The notes under the pieces were generated by a model, which did no database searches, was not told the origin of the DNA, and worked only from the letters and a program-made list of their open reading frames with translations. From positions 106,748 to 170,747 of the forward strand of contig CANFXW010000004.1 of NCBI GenBank assembly GCA_947451145.1: a DNA stretch of 64,000 nt. Reading direction: 5' to 3'. This DNA is from Sphingomonadaceae bacterium. Its GTDB lineage: Bacteria > Pseudomonadota > Alphaproteobacteria > Sphingomonadales > Sphingomonadaceae. The position numbers and the translations under genes were made by a program. Below are positions 8,537 to 16,682 of the stretch, in pieces. The number at the start of each line of letters is the position of its first letter. Positions within the stretch are counted from its first letter, which is position 1.

Positions 8537-9277
8537 ATGGACGCGAATTCCGATTCTCCAGTGCCCGCGCAGCAAGTTATCGCTCTGGTCGATGATGACC
8601 GCAACGTGCTGACCACCGTATCGATCGCGTTGCAGGCCGAAGGCTTTGCCACGCGGGTCTATGCCGACGGGCAGGCAGCGCTTAAGGCCCTGCAGGATAA
8701 CCCGCCCGACCTTGCCATCTTCGACATCAAGATGCCGCGGATGGACGGGCTGGAACTGCTGCAGAAACTGCGCGAGACTTCGGGGCTTCCGGTGATCTTC
8801 CTCACCTCGAAGGACGAGGAAACCGATGAGGCGCTGGGGCTGGCGATGGGGGCGGACGATTACATCGCCAAGCCGTTCAGCCAGCGCCTGCTGACGGCCC
8901 GCATCAGGGCGATCCTGCGCCGCACCGAACTCGCCAAGCAAGTGCCCGACGGACCTGCCGATGACGAGGCAGCACAGCCGGTGCGCCGCGGCCGCCTTGA
9001 GCTTGATCCCTTGCGCCACCGGGTAACCTGGGACGGCAAGCCGGTGACGCTGACCGTTACCGAATTCATGATCCTTGAAGCGCTGGCCCAGCGGCCCGGG
9101 GTGGTGAAGAGCCGCAACCAGCTGATGGACGCCGCCTATAGTGACGACATCTTCGTCGATGACCGGACAATCGACAGCCACATCAAGCGCCTGCGCCGCA
9201 AGATCCGCGCGGTAGACAATGATTTCAGCGCAATCGAAACCCTCTACGGCGCCGGTTACAGCTTCACCGATGGCTGA
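8537..9277 (+). CDS. chvI: Response regulator ChvI, OmpR/PhoB type
   Basis: ChvI is the transcription regulator of the ChvG-ChvI system, which controls envelope and acid-stress genes and central metabolism in alphaproteobacteria. It has 246 residues. The receiver domain (about 14-130) has the acidic pocket VDDDR (Asp19-21), phosphoacceptor Asp63 in [10 protein letters not shown] and the lysine in AKPFS. The winged helix (about 155-245) has [25 protein letters not shown] and the terminal GAGYSF. I use the ATG at 8537; a TTG at 8501 would add 12 residues. It overlaps chvG by 8 bp. Confidence 0.95.
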   Translation: MDANSDSPVPAQQVIALVDDDRNVLTTVSIALQAEGFATRVYADGQAALKALQDNPPDLAIFDIKMPRMDGLELLQKLRETSGLPVIFLTSKDEETDEALGLAMGADDYIAKPFSQRLLTARIRAILRRTELAKQVPDGPADDEAAQPVRRGRLELDPLRHRVTWDGKPVTLTVTEFMILEALAQRPGVVKSRNQLMDAAYSDDIFVDDRTIDSHIKRLRRKIRAVDNDFSAIETLYGAGYSFTDG

Positions 9278-10829
9278 CGAGGACAAGATCAGCCAGCCCG
9301 AGCGGCTGTTCTGGACACGGCGCATCGCCCTGACCACACGCATTCTGGCGGTGAACATCATCGTGCTCTCGCTGCTGGCGGGCAGTCTTTTCTACCTTGA
9401 TTCCTATCGCAACAAGCTGCTGACCGAGCGGTTCGAACTGGCCCGGTCAGAGGCCCAGATCATCTCTGATGCGCTGGCCGAAACCCCGCGCAGCGAGCGT
9501 GCGCCCCTGCTCGCGCGGATCGGCACCGAACAGCACCTGCGCCTGCGGCTCTATGATGCGCGCGGCCACCAGATCGCTGATTCATTTCTGCTGGCAGACC
9601 CTTCGTTCCAGTTCGCCGATCCGGAAAACGACGGCTGGGCCTTGAAGGCGGCGCGTATCCTTGATCGCAGCATGGACTGGGTACTGGGTGCGGCGGAAAT
9701 CCCTGACTATGTCGAGGCCGCTATCCCCACCGCTGATGCCTGGCCCGAAGTGGCCGAAGCGCAAAAGGCCAATGACACCATTGTGCGCGAACGCCGCGCG
9801 CCCGATGGCACGCCGGTGTTCACCGCCGCTGCTCCGGTGGGCGAACGCGGCGAGGCGCTGCTCACCACCCGCAACGCCACCGATATCACGCTGAAGGTGC
9901 GCGATGCCCGCCAGACGCTGGCGATCATCATCGGGATCGCGCTGCTGTTTTCGATCCTGCTCTCGCTGTTTCTTGCCCGCACTATCGTTCAGCCGTTGAA
10001 AGCTCTGGTGCGCGCGGCGGTGCGGGTGCGGCTCGGGCGTGAGCGCGAGGTTGTCGTCCCCCGCCTGCCCGAACGTGGTGACGAGATCGGCCTGCTCGCC
10101 CGCGCCCTGTCCGACATGAGCGCGGCACTGCGCCAGCGGATCGACGCGGTGGAAAGCTTCGCCGCCGATGTCGCCCACGAACTCAAGAACCCGCTCGCCA
10201 GCCTGCGCAGTGCGGTGGAAACTCTGGGCAAGGTCGAAGACCCCGAGCTGCGCCGCCAACTGATCGGCATTGCCGCACACGATGTGCGGCGGATCGACCG
10301 GTTGGTGACCGAGATTGCCGATGCCAGCCGGATTGATGCCGAACTCTCGCGCACCACATTCGAGCCGGTCGATCTCGGCGCTCTGCTCAAGGGCCTGACC
10401 GGCGAGCGGGCCGAGCGCAGGGCCGATGGCGGCGCGCAGGTTATGTTCAAGGCCCCGGCCAAGCGCGTTCTGGTTATGGGTGATCCGGGGCGGCTGGAAC
10501 GGGTGTTCGCCAACCTGCTCGACAACGCCGCCTCTTTTTCCCCGCCCGGGGGAACCATCGAGATCGCTGTATCGCGTCGCGGAGGCCGTGTGCGGGTCAG
10601 TGTCAGCGACGACGGCTCTGGCATCCCGGTCGAGGCGCGCGAAAAGGTGTTCGAGCGTTTCCATTCGGACCGGCCCGAGGGCGAGGACTTTGGCAGCCAT
10701 TCGGGGCTGGGGCTGGCGATTGCCCGCACCATCGTTACCGCGCACGACGGCACCCTCACCGCGCATGACCGCGCTGATGGCAAGCCGGGTGCCTGCCTGA
10801 TCCTCGACCTGCCCGAGGCCGCAGCATGA
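9270..10829 (+). CDS. chvG: Sensor histidine kinase ChvG
   Basis: ChvG is the membrane sensor that phosphorylates ChvI; its signal includes envelope stress and acidity in relatives. It has 519 residues: a first membrane helix (about 30-50), a periplasmic domain (about 55-215), a second helix with [15 protein letters not shown] and a HAMP linker, the dimerisation helix [12 protein letters not shown] with His303, then the ATPase domain (N box [38 protein letters not shown]). The start at 9270 overlaps chvI, so translation is probably coupled. The end overlaps hprK by 4 bp. Confidence 0.95.
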   Translation: MADEDKISQPERLFWTRRIALTTRILAVNIIVLSLLAGSLFYLDSYRNKLLTERFELARSEAQIISDALAETPRSERAPLLARIGTEQHLRLRLYDARGHQIADSFLLADPSFQFADPENDGWALKAARILDRSMDWVLGAAEIPDYVEAAIPTADAWPEVAEAQKANDTIVRERRAPDGTPVFTAAAPVGERGEALLTTRNATDITLKVRDARQTLAIIIGIALLFSILLSLFLARTIVQPLKALVRAAVRVRLGREREVVVPRLPERGDEIGLLARALSDMSAALRQRIDAVESFAADVAHELKNPLASLRSAVETLGKVEDPELRRQLIGIAAHDVRRIDRLVTEIADASRIDAELSRTTFEPVDLGALLKGLTGERAERRADGGAQVMFKAPAKRVLVMGDPGRLERVFANLLDNAASFSPPGGTIEIAVSRRGGRVRVSVSDDGSGIPVEAREKVFERFHSDRPEGEDFGSHSGLGLAIARTIVTAHDGTLTAHDRADGKPGACLILDLPEAAA

Positions 10830-11257
10830 CCGCCCTCTATCAGGCGACAGGCGTTGCGATTGGCGGACCCAAGGGCGGGCGCGGCCTGCTGATCGAAGGG
10901 CCGCCGGGCTCTGGCAAGACCAGCCTCGCGCTTGCGCTGATCGATCGCGGGGCTGCGCTGATCGGTGATGACGGGGTGGCGCTGTCGCTCGATGCCAAGC
11001 GCCTGCTAGCCAGCCCGCCACCGGCGACAGCGGGCCTGATCGAGGTCCGCAATGTCGGCATCATTGCACGGCCCTTTGCTGCGCAAGTGCCAGTCGCGCT
11101 GGTGCTCCGGCTCGATCCACAGGCCCCGCGCTATGTCGAGGCTGCCGAGACCTGCACCATCGCCGGCTTTACCATTCCGCTGATCCGCCTGTGGCCGGAC
11201 AGCCCGGTGCTCGCGCTTCGTGCCGAACTGGCACTGGAGCTCCATGGTCTTGTCTGA
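10826..11257 (+). CDS. hprK: HPr kinase/phosphorylase, short C-terminal-domain form
   Basis: HprK phosphorylates HPr on serine and reverses the reaction. This 143-residue form has only the catalytic domain: P-loop GPPGSGKTS (about 25-33), GDDGV after it and the HprK signature IEVRNVGIIARP. The N-terminal domain of the Firmicutes enzyme is absent, as is normal in alphaproteobacteria. Its start overlaps the chvG stop as ATGA. Its substrate HPr, with target Ser50, is encoded at 12708-12986 in the same cluster, so the phosphorylation loop is complete here. Confidence 0.92.
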   Translation: MTALYQATGVAIGGPKGGRGLLIEGPPGSGKTSLALALIDRGAALIGDDGVALSLDAKRLLASPPPATAGLIEVRNVGIIARPFAAQVPVALVLRLDPQAPRYVEAAETCTIAGFTIPLIRLWPDSPVLALRAELALELHGLV

Positions 11258-11309
11258 TCGCAATAAGCCTAATGGACATTCCCCATAACTCGGAGCAAAC
11301 CGCGCGCCG

Positions 11310-12245
11310 ATGCCTGCCACTACCCCTAACGAGTCGCATGAAAGCCGACAGCGCGTGCTGCTGGTCACCGGCCTGCTCGGCGCCGGCAAGACGACTGCGC
11401 TCAAGGTACTGGAGGACCTCGGCTGGGAAGTGATCGACAATTTCCCGATCCGCATGCTTGGCCAACTCATCGGCAATCCCGGCGAACTCGTCGACGGCTT
11501 GCGCCCGCCGCTCGCCATCGGTTTTGACACGCGCACCCGCGGGTTCAATCCGCATGAGGTGATCCAGCGGGTCAAGAGCCTGACCGAGCGTGATGATCTG
11601 ACCGTTACCACGCTCTACCTCGATTGCTCGGGCCGAGAGCTGGAGCGGCGGTATAACGAAACCCGTCATCGCCATCCGCTGGCTGCTGATATGCCAGTGG
11701 CTTCGGGCATCGCTGCCGAGCGCGAATTGCTCGATCCGCTGCGCCGCTGGGCCGATATGGTGATCTCGACCACCGACATGACCTCGAACGATCTTCAGCA
11801 GAAGATTCGCGAGCATTTTGCGCCGATTTCGGAAGCGGGCCTCACGCTGACGCTATCCAGCTTCGGCTTTTCGCGCGGCATGCCACCGGTCGCCGATCTG
11901 GTGTTCGATATGCGTTTTCTCGATAACCCGCACTGGGTGGAAGAGCTGCGCCCGCTGACCGGCATGGACGCCGTGGTAGGCGAACACATCCGTCAGGACG
12001 AGGCTTTCGGCACTGCATTCACGCAGATTCGTGACCTGCTGCTCACCCTGCTTCCCCGCTATGACGCGCAGGGTAAAGCCTATGTCCACGTCGCTTTCGG
12101 CTGCACCGGCGGGCGGCACCGTTCGGTGTTCATGGCCGAGCAGATGGCCGCGGCCTTGCGCGACTCAGGATTTTCGCCCACATTGCTGCACCGCAATTTG
12201 ACATCGCGTGCGGCTGATCTGGTTGAGGGAGCCAAGGCGCGATGA
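11310..12245 (+). CDS. rapZ: RNase adapter RapZ / YvcJ-family nucleotide-binding protein
   Basis: RapZ-family proteins are P-loop proteins; in E. coli RapZ delivers the sRNA GlmZ to RNase E and so controls GlmS. It has 311 residues. The Walker A is GLLGAGKTT (21-29), followed by VIDNFPIRML, GFDTRTR and the C-terminal GCTGGRHRSVFMAEQ that binds metabolite in the E. coli protein. The start at 11310 leaves 52 bp after hprK. In alphaproteobacteria the gene sits inside this PTS cluster, but its RNA partner here is not known. Confidence 0.93.
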   Translation: MPATTPNESHESRQRVLLVTGLLGAGKTTALKVLEDLGWEVIDNFPIRMLGQLIGNPGELVDGLRPPLAIGFDTRTRGFNPHEVIQRVKSLTERDDLTVTTLYLDCSGRELERRYNETRHRHPLAADMPVASGIAAERELLDPLRRWADMVISTTDMTSNDLQQKIREHFAPISEAGLTLTLSSFGFSRGMPPVADLVFDMRFLDNPHWVEELRPLTGMDAVVGEHIRQDEAFGTAFTQIRDLLLTLLPRYDAQGKAYVHVAFGCTGGRHRSVFMAEQMAAALRDSGFSPTLLHRNLTSRAADLVEGAKAR

Positions 12246-12297
12246 GGGCAAGAACAACAGGGTCGAAGCCGACGGCTTTCCGGAGTCCATTTTTCCT

Positions 12298-12711
12298 ATG
12301 ATTGGTATGGTGCTGGTAACCCACGGCGATCTTGCCGCGGAATTTGTGCATGCGATGGAACACGTCGTCGGGCGGCAGGAAGCCGTGGCGACCGTGTGCA
12401 TTGCCCCCAACGACGACATGGAAATCCGGCGCAAGGAAATCTCCGAAGCCATTGCCAAGGTCGATTCGGGTGAAGGCGCGGTGGTGCTGACCGATCTGTT
12501 CGGCGGCACCCCATCGAACCTTGCTATCTCGCTGATGAAGGCCGGGCGGATCGAGGTGATCGCCGGGATCAACCTGCCGATGCTGATCCGCCTTGCGGGT
12601 GCACGCAAGGCGATGGCGGTTGGCGATGCGGTGAAGGCTGCGCGCGATGCCGGGCGCAATTACATCACCATCGCTTCAGAATTCCTCGGATCAGAGGTGG
12701 ATGCGGCATGA
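12298..12711 (+). CDS. PTS mannose-type EIIA domain protein
   Basis: This 137-residue phosphocarrier has the EIIA(Man) fold. Active-site His9 lies in VLVTHGDLA, and VVLTDLFGGTPSNLA is the family's core motif. No EIIB, EIIC or EIID gene is nearby, so it most likely passes or holds phosphate from HPr as a signal rather than for sugar uptake. Start: ATG at 12298, with CGGAG about 14 bases upstream. It overlaps ptsH by 4 bp (ATGA), so the two are translated together. Confidence 0.93.
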   Translation: MIGMVLVTHGDLAAEFVHAMEHVVGRQEAVATVCIAPNDDMEIRRKEISEAIAKVDSGEGAVVLTDLFGGTPSNLAISLMKAGRIEVIAGINLPMLIRLAGARKAMAVGDAVKAARDAGRNYITIASEFLGSEVDAA

Positions 12712-12986
12712 GCGCGATTTGCGAAACGGTTGAGATCGTCAACCAGCGCGGGCTGCACGCCCGGGCGAGCGCCAAGTTCGTCAACTTCGTCGCCAAGCTG
12801 CCCGAGAGCATCTCGGTGGTCGTTTCGAAGGATGGCAATGAAGCCAATGGCGGCTCGATCCTCGGCCTAATGATGCTGGGCGCGGCCAAGGGTGACACTA
12901 TCGAGATCTGCGCCAGCGGCGAAGGTGCCGATGCCATCATGCCCAAGCTGGTCGGCCTCGTCATGGACGGCTTCGGCGAGGATTGA
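12708..12986 (+). CDS. ptsH: Phosphocarrier protein HPr
   Basis: HPr carries phosphate from enzyme I to EIIA and is the substrate of HprK. It has 92 residues. The enzyme I site is His17 in NQRGLHARAS, and the regulatory serine is Ser50 in NGGSILGLMML (the Ser46 of other HPr proteins). Both control sites are therefore kept. Enzyme I (ptsI or ptsP) is not in this window. The gene overlaps the EIIA gene by 4 bp. Confidence 0.95.
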   Translation: MSAICETVEIVNQRGLHARASAKFVNFVAKLPESISVVVSKDGNEANGGSILGLMMLGAAKGDTIEICASGEGADAIMPKLVGLVMDGFGED

Positions 12987-12990
12987 TCGC

Positions 12991-13791
12991 TTGATCCGCC
13001 GCGAAATCACCGGCTTTTCCAACCCCACGGTCAAGTTCCTGCGCTCGCTGCGCGAGAAGAAGCACCGCAAGGCGGCGGGCAAGTTCCTCGCCGAAGGACT
13101 GCGGCTGCTCACCGATGCGCGGGAGAGCGGGCATATTCCCGAGATCCTGGTGATGGCCAAGGGCCGCGATAATCACGCCCTGCTCGCCGCGCTGGAAGCC
13201 GATGTCGTGGCGGCGGGCGGCGAAGTGATCGAGACCAGCGACGACATCCTCTCCAAGATCACCGGCAAGGATAACCCGCAGGCGGTGGCCGGCGTGTTCG
13301 CCGAGTTTGATACTTCGCTTGGCGCGCTGGATCGCGGCAAGGCGAAGATCTGGCTGGTCGCCCAGGCGCTGCGCGATCCCGGCAACCTCGGCACCATGCT
13401 GCGCACCGGCGACGCGATTGGCGCGGGCGGGCTGATCCTGCTTGATGATTGCGCCGATCCCTTTTCGGTCGAAGCCGTGCGGGCGAGCATGGGGGCGGTA
13501 TTTACGCAAAGGGTGGCGCAGGCCCGATGGGATGAGTTCGAGCCGTGGCTGCGTGCGGGGGCCGGTCAACTGGTCGCCGCCAGCCTGCGCGAAGCCCAGC
13601 CCTACCGCGGCGCGCCCTATGCAGCGCCCTGCTTCGTCATGGTCGGCAACGAGTCGCGCGGGCTGCCCGAAGAATACGAGATGGCCTGCGATCTGCGGGT
13701 GACCATGCCGATGAAAGGCCGCGCAGACAGCCTGAACGCGGCGGTAGCGGCGGCGGTACTGGGGTATGAGGTGCTGGCTTCGGTCGGGTGA
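12991..13791 (+). CDS. SpoU/TrmH-family RNA 2'-O-methyltransferase
   Basis: This 266-residue protein is a SPOUT RNA methyltransferase. An N-terminal substrate-binding part reads NPTVKFLRSLREKKHRK and AGKFLAEGLRLL. The knotted catalytic domain has LVAQALRDPGNLGTMLRTGDA (motif 1), VMVGNESRGLP (motif 2) and MPMKGRADSLNAAVAAAV (motif 3). The start is probably TTG at 12991, four bases after the ptsH stop, with GAGG about nine bases upstream; no ATG gives the conserved N-terminus. The target is unknown; rRNA (RlmB-like) is more likely than tRNA. Confidence 0.9.
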   Translation: MIRREITGFSNPTVKFLRSLREKKHRKAAGKFLAEGLRLLTDARESGHIPEILVMAKGRDNHALLAALEADVVAAGGEVIETSDDILSKITGKDNPQAVAGVFAEFDTSLGALDRGKAKIWLVAQALRDPGNLGTMLRTGDAIGAGGLILLDDCADPFSVEAVRASMGAVFTQRVAQARWDEFEPWLRAGAGQLVAASLREAQPYRGAPYAAPCFVMVGNESRGLPEEYEMACDLRVTMPMKGRADSLNAAVAAAVLGYEVLASVG

Positions 13792-13818
13792 TTGGCCCTG
13801 CTATCACTCATCCAATTT

Positions 13819-13958
13819 CGTCATCCTGAACTCGTTTCAGGATCCATTATGCCGCAAAAGCAGTGTTTGCCGGATGACAGCAAACCGCGAGGCTTTGCGG
13901 CGAAACTTCGCTTCGGTCTGTGTCGAGGAATGGATCCTGAAACGAGTTCAGGATGACG
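13819..13958. repeat. 140-bp palindromic element, family A copy 1
   Basis: The terminal arms (13819-13848 and 13929-13958) are an exact 30-bp inverted repeat, beginning CGTCATCCTGAACTCGTTTC. The 80-bp interior includes CCGGATGACAGCAAACCG and CGCTTCGGTCTG, which recur in the copies at 23325-23464 (inverted) and 54260-54400. It fills most of the gap between the convergent SpoU methylase and rmuC genes, where it could also act as a two-way terminator. No transposase is encoded. Confidence 0.9.
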
Positions 13959-13980
13959 GGAAATTAGGAGAGTTCGCGCT

Positions 13981-15321
13981 TCAGGCCGCATCCTCGTCAT
14001 TGGCCGCTGGCAGAGCAACCACATCGGCTCCTTCGGCATGGCGCGGCAAGGCTTCGATCAGCGGCACATCCTCAATCTCGCGCTTGCCGATCTCGATGCC
14101 CTTGTCACGCAGGCGTTTGCCTGAGGCGAGGACATTGCGCTCAAAGCTCGAGACGAACTTGTTGTAATTGTTGACCGCGCTTTCGAGCCCGCCACCAACC
14201 TTCTTCAGGTGTTCGGCAGCGACCGCCAAGCGGTCATAAAGCTCGGCCCCTGCGCGCCCGATCTCGATCGCCTCGCGCGCCAGCTTGTCCTGTGACCAGA
14301 CCATGGCAACCGTGCGGGCAATCGCCACGAGGTTGGTCGGCGTGGCCAGCAGCACGCGGCGCTGGAAGGCGAAGTCCCACAGCTCCGGATCAGCCTCAAG
14401 CGCGGCGGCGACAAAATGCTCGCCGGGAACGAACATCACGACATAGTCTGGCGCTTCCTCGAACTGGCTCTGATAGCTCTTCGCGCCCAGCTGCTGCACA
14501 TGGTTGCGCATCGATTGCGCGTGCTGTGCCATATGGGCATCGCGAGCGGTATCGTCGCCCGCCTCATAGGCAGCCTGATAGGCGTTGAGAGAAACCTTGG
14601 CGTCGATCACCAGCTTCTTCTGTCCCGGAATGTTGACCACGGCATCGGGGCGCAGGCGGCCATCTTCGGTATCGATCGAATGCTCGGTGACGAAATCGGT
14701 ATGCTCGGCAAGGCCGCACTGTTCGAGCACGTTGCGCAGCTGCTGCTCGCCCCAGCGCCCCCGCGCCTTGGGGGCATTGCGCAGCGAATTGCCGAGCCGC
14801 GCTGCTTCGGCTTTGACCTGTTCCTGCCCTACCCGCATCAGTTCGATCTGGCCGAACAGTTGGCCGAAGGCATCGACCCGCTTGGCCTCGATGGAAGCGA
14901 CCTGATCCTCGTAGGACTTGAGTTTCTGTCCCACCGGTTCAAGCAGCGCCTTGATCCGCGCTTCGTTCTTTTCCTCGGAAACGCTGAAACGCTCGGCCGC
15001 GCGCTGGAGGAACACTTCCTGCGCCTGACCCAGCACTTTCGCCCCCGCCGCTTCGAATTCCTTCTTCAGCGCCTCCTGAGATTGCAGCAGCAGCGCCTTC
15101 TGCTCGTCGAAATTGGCGGCGTTGGCCTCCAGCGTGGCGATCTTGATCGAGGCGTCGCCGAGTTCCTTGATCGCCCGGCGGAATTCCTCCTCGCGCCCTT
15201 TGGCCTCGGCTTCGGCAGTATCCAACCGCGCACGCAGATCGGAAGCGGGCCGACCGCCAAGGAACCAGCCGAGCCCAAGGCCGATAACGAGCGACAGAAT
15301 CGCGATGATTGCAGGTGACAT
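13981..15321 (-). CDS. rmuC: DNA recombination protein RmuC
   Basis: RmuC-family proteins limit inversions between short repeats in E. coli and carry a nuclease-like domain. It has 446 residues: an N-terminal membrane anchor (about 4-22, AIIAILSLVIGLGLGWFLGG), a coiled coil (about 28-120) and the RmuC domain (about 150-400) with GRWGEQQLRNVLEQCGL, RLRPDAVVNIPGQKKLVIDAK and AALEADPELWDFAFQRRVLLATPTN. The DAK and QRRVLLATP segments are the conserved core. It is the third gene of a minus-strand run, 38 bp after nspC; that linkage may be chance. Confidence 0.93.
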   Translation of the reverse strand: MSPAIIAILSLVIGLGLGWFLGGRPASDLRARLDTAEAEAKGREEEFRRAIKELGDASIKIATLEANAANFDEQKALLLQSQEALKKEFEAAGAKVLGQAQEVFLQRAAERFSVSEEKNEARIKALLEPVGQKLKSYEDQVASIEAKRVDAFGQLFGQIELMRVGQEQVKAEAARLGNSLRNAPKARGRWGEQQLRNVLEQCGLAEHTDFVTEHSIDTEDGRLRPDAVVNIPGQKKLVIDAKVSLNAYQAAYEAGDDTARDAHMAQHAQSMRNHVQQLGAKSYQSQFEEAPDYVVMFVPGEHFVAAALEADPELWDFAFQRRVLLATPTNLVAIARTVAMVWSQDKLAREAIEIGRAGAELYDRLAVAAEHLKKVGGGLESAVNNYNKFVSSFERNVLASGKRLRDKGIEIGKREIEDVPLIEALPRHAEGADVVALPAANDEDAA

Positions 15322-15359
15322 GGCTTCAGGTTAACGGGAACAGAGAAAGAACGCTAGTA

Positions 15360-16559
15360 CTAACTCAACCGGTCCCGGAACGTTTCCCAGCTGAACCGCT
15401 TCACGCAATCGAGCACGTCACTTTCGCTGTCCCACAGCCAGATCGAGGGCAGCGGAACGCCGTTGAAGGTGGTGGTTTTGACCATCGAATAGTGCGCCTG
15501 ATCGAGGAAGGCGAAGCGCTGGCCGGGTTCGGCTGGCACCGGCAGGCGGTAATCGCCGATCACGTCACCCGCGAGGCAGCTTGGCCCGCCCAGACGCACG
15601 GCACCGCCCTGCCCCTCATCGATGATCTCGTCATCCAGCACCGCTTCGCCGAGCATCGCCGGGCGGTAGGGCGCTTCGATCACATCGGGCATGTGGCAGG
15701 TGGCGGAAATGTCGGTGATGGCGACCGGCATGCCGTTGTCCTGCACATCGAGCAGCGTGCCGACGAGAATTCCGGCGTCGAGCGCCACGGCCTCGCCGGG
15801 TTCGAGGTAGATTTCGGCGCCCGTATCGTCCTGCATATCGATCAGGAACTGCACCAGTTCATCGCGTTGATAATCGGCGCGGGTGATGTGGTGGCCGCCG
15901 CCGAGATTGAGCCATTTGAACTGGCCGAAGAAGGGTTCGAGATAGTCAAAGGCGACATCCCAGGTGCGCTTGAGCGGCTCCAGATCCTGCTCGCACAGGG
16001 TGTGCATGTGGAGGCCGTCGATCAGATCGATGTGCTCTTGGGTGAGCTGGTCAATCGGGAAGCCAAGCCGCGAATGCGGGGCGCAGGGATCATAACGCGG
16101 CACCTCACCTTCGGGGTGCAAGGGATTGATCCGAAGGCCAATATCAAAGTGATCTCCGCGCGCCCTCGCCGCCGCGATGATCGCGCTGCAGCGGATGATC
16201 TGGTCGGGCGAATTGAAGATCACATGATCGGAAATACGGAGGATCTCGTCGAGGTCTTCGGGCTTGTAGGCGGCCGAGTAGGTGGCGATTTCGCCGTCAT
16301 AGAACTCGCCCGCCAGCCGCGCTTCCCATAGGCCGGATGTGCAGACGCCATCGAGATATTCGCCGATGATCGGCGCGACCGACCACATCGAAAAAGCCTT
16401 CAGCGCGGCGAGCACCTTGATCCCGGCGCGGTCGCGAATGTCGGCCAGCACCGCAAGGTTGGCGCGCAGCTTCGCCACGTCCACCACAAAGGCAGGGCTG
16501 TCCACGCGGTGGAGGTCAAAGTGGGCAAATGCGCCCGGATCGCCGGCTTTGGTTTCCAT
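15360..16559 (-). CDS. nspC: Carboxynorspermidine/carboxyspermidine decarboxylase
   Basis: NspC removes CO2 from carboxy(nor)spermidine to give (nor)spermidine. It is a PLP enzyme of the alanine racemase/ornithine decarboxylase fold. The 399-residue protein has its PLP lysine as Lys54 in LAALKAF, and shows HMHTLCEQ, LNLGGGHHITRADY and YLEPGEAVALDAG. In the C-terminal part, CHMPDVIEAPYRP and GPSCLAGDV are the usual substrate-site segments. The start ATG at 16559 has AGGG six bases upstream. Repeat C ends only eight bases before that ATG. The upstream partner gene encodes the dehydrogenase of the same branch. Confidence 0.92.
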   Translation of the reverse strand: METKAGDPGAFAHFDLHRVDSPAFVVDVAKLRANLAVLADIRDRAGIKVLAALKAFSMWSVAPIIGEYLDGVCTSGLWEARLAGEFYDGEIATYSAAYKPEDLDEILRISDHVIFNSPDQIIRCSAIIAAARARGDHFDIGLRINPLHPEGEVPRYDPCAPHSRLGFPIDQLTQEHIDLIDGLHMHTLCEQDLEPLKRTWDVAFDYLEPFFGQFKWLNLGGGHHITRADYQRDELVQFLIDMQDDTGAEIYLEPGEAVALDAGILVGTLLDVQDNGMPVAITDISATCHMPDVIEAPYRPAMLGEAVLDDEIIDEGQGGAVRLGGPSCLAGDVIGDYRLPVPAEPGQRFAFLDQAHYSMVKTTTFNGVPLPSIWLWDSESDVLDCVKRFSWETFRDRLS

Positions 16560-16567
16560 TACACCCT

Positions 16568-16657
16568 CGTCATTCCCGCGAAAGCGGGAACCCATCTCCT
16601 GCCTTGGCGGCCAGATCAACCCTCTGGAGATGGGTCCCCGCTTTCGCGGGGATGACG
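16568..16657. repeat. Palindromic repeat, family C, with GAAA-tetraloop arms
   Basis: The arms 16568-16598 and 16627-16657 are inverted repeats of 31 bp with two mismatches. Each arm contains its own small hairpin: CCCGC-GAAA-GCGGG in the left and the equivalent in the right. The element therefore folds either as one 90-base hairpin or as two tetraloop hairpins. It lies between the carboxynorspermidine dehydrogenase and decarboxylase genes and would be part of their joint transcript, ending eight bases before the nspC start. Confidence 0.88.
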
Positions 16658-16682
16658 GTATTTTGTTTGCGTGGCCGTGGCC

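Noticed and set aside
9582..11021. A 479-residue frame opposite to chvG and hprK
   Set aside because: Arg/Gly/Ala-rich composition and no ribosome site; chvG and hprK have clear motifs on the other strand.
13819..13958. Repeat A copy 1 as a simple terminator
   Set aside because: The arms are 30 bp with no T tract and the interior is conserved in two other places; it may stop transcription but it is a dispersed element first.
16560..16619. N-terminal extension of nspC through repeat C
   Set aside because: The extra residues are a translation of the palindrome (GSRFRGNDE) and the ATG at 16559 has its own AGGG.
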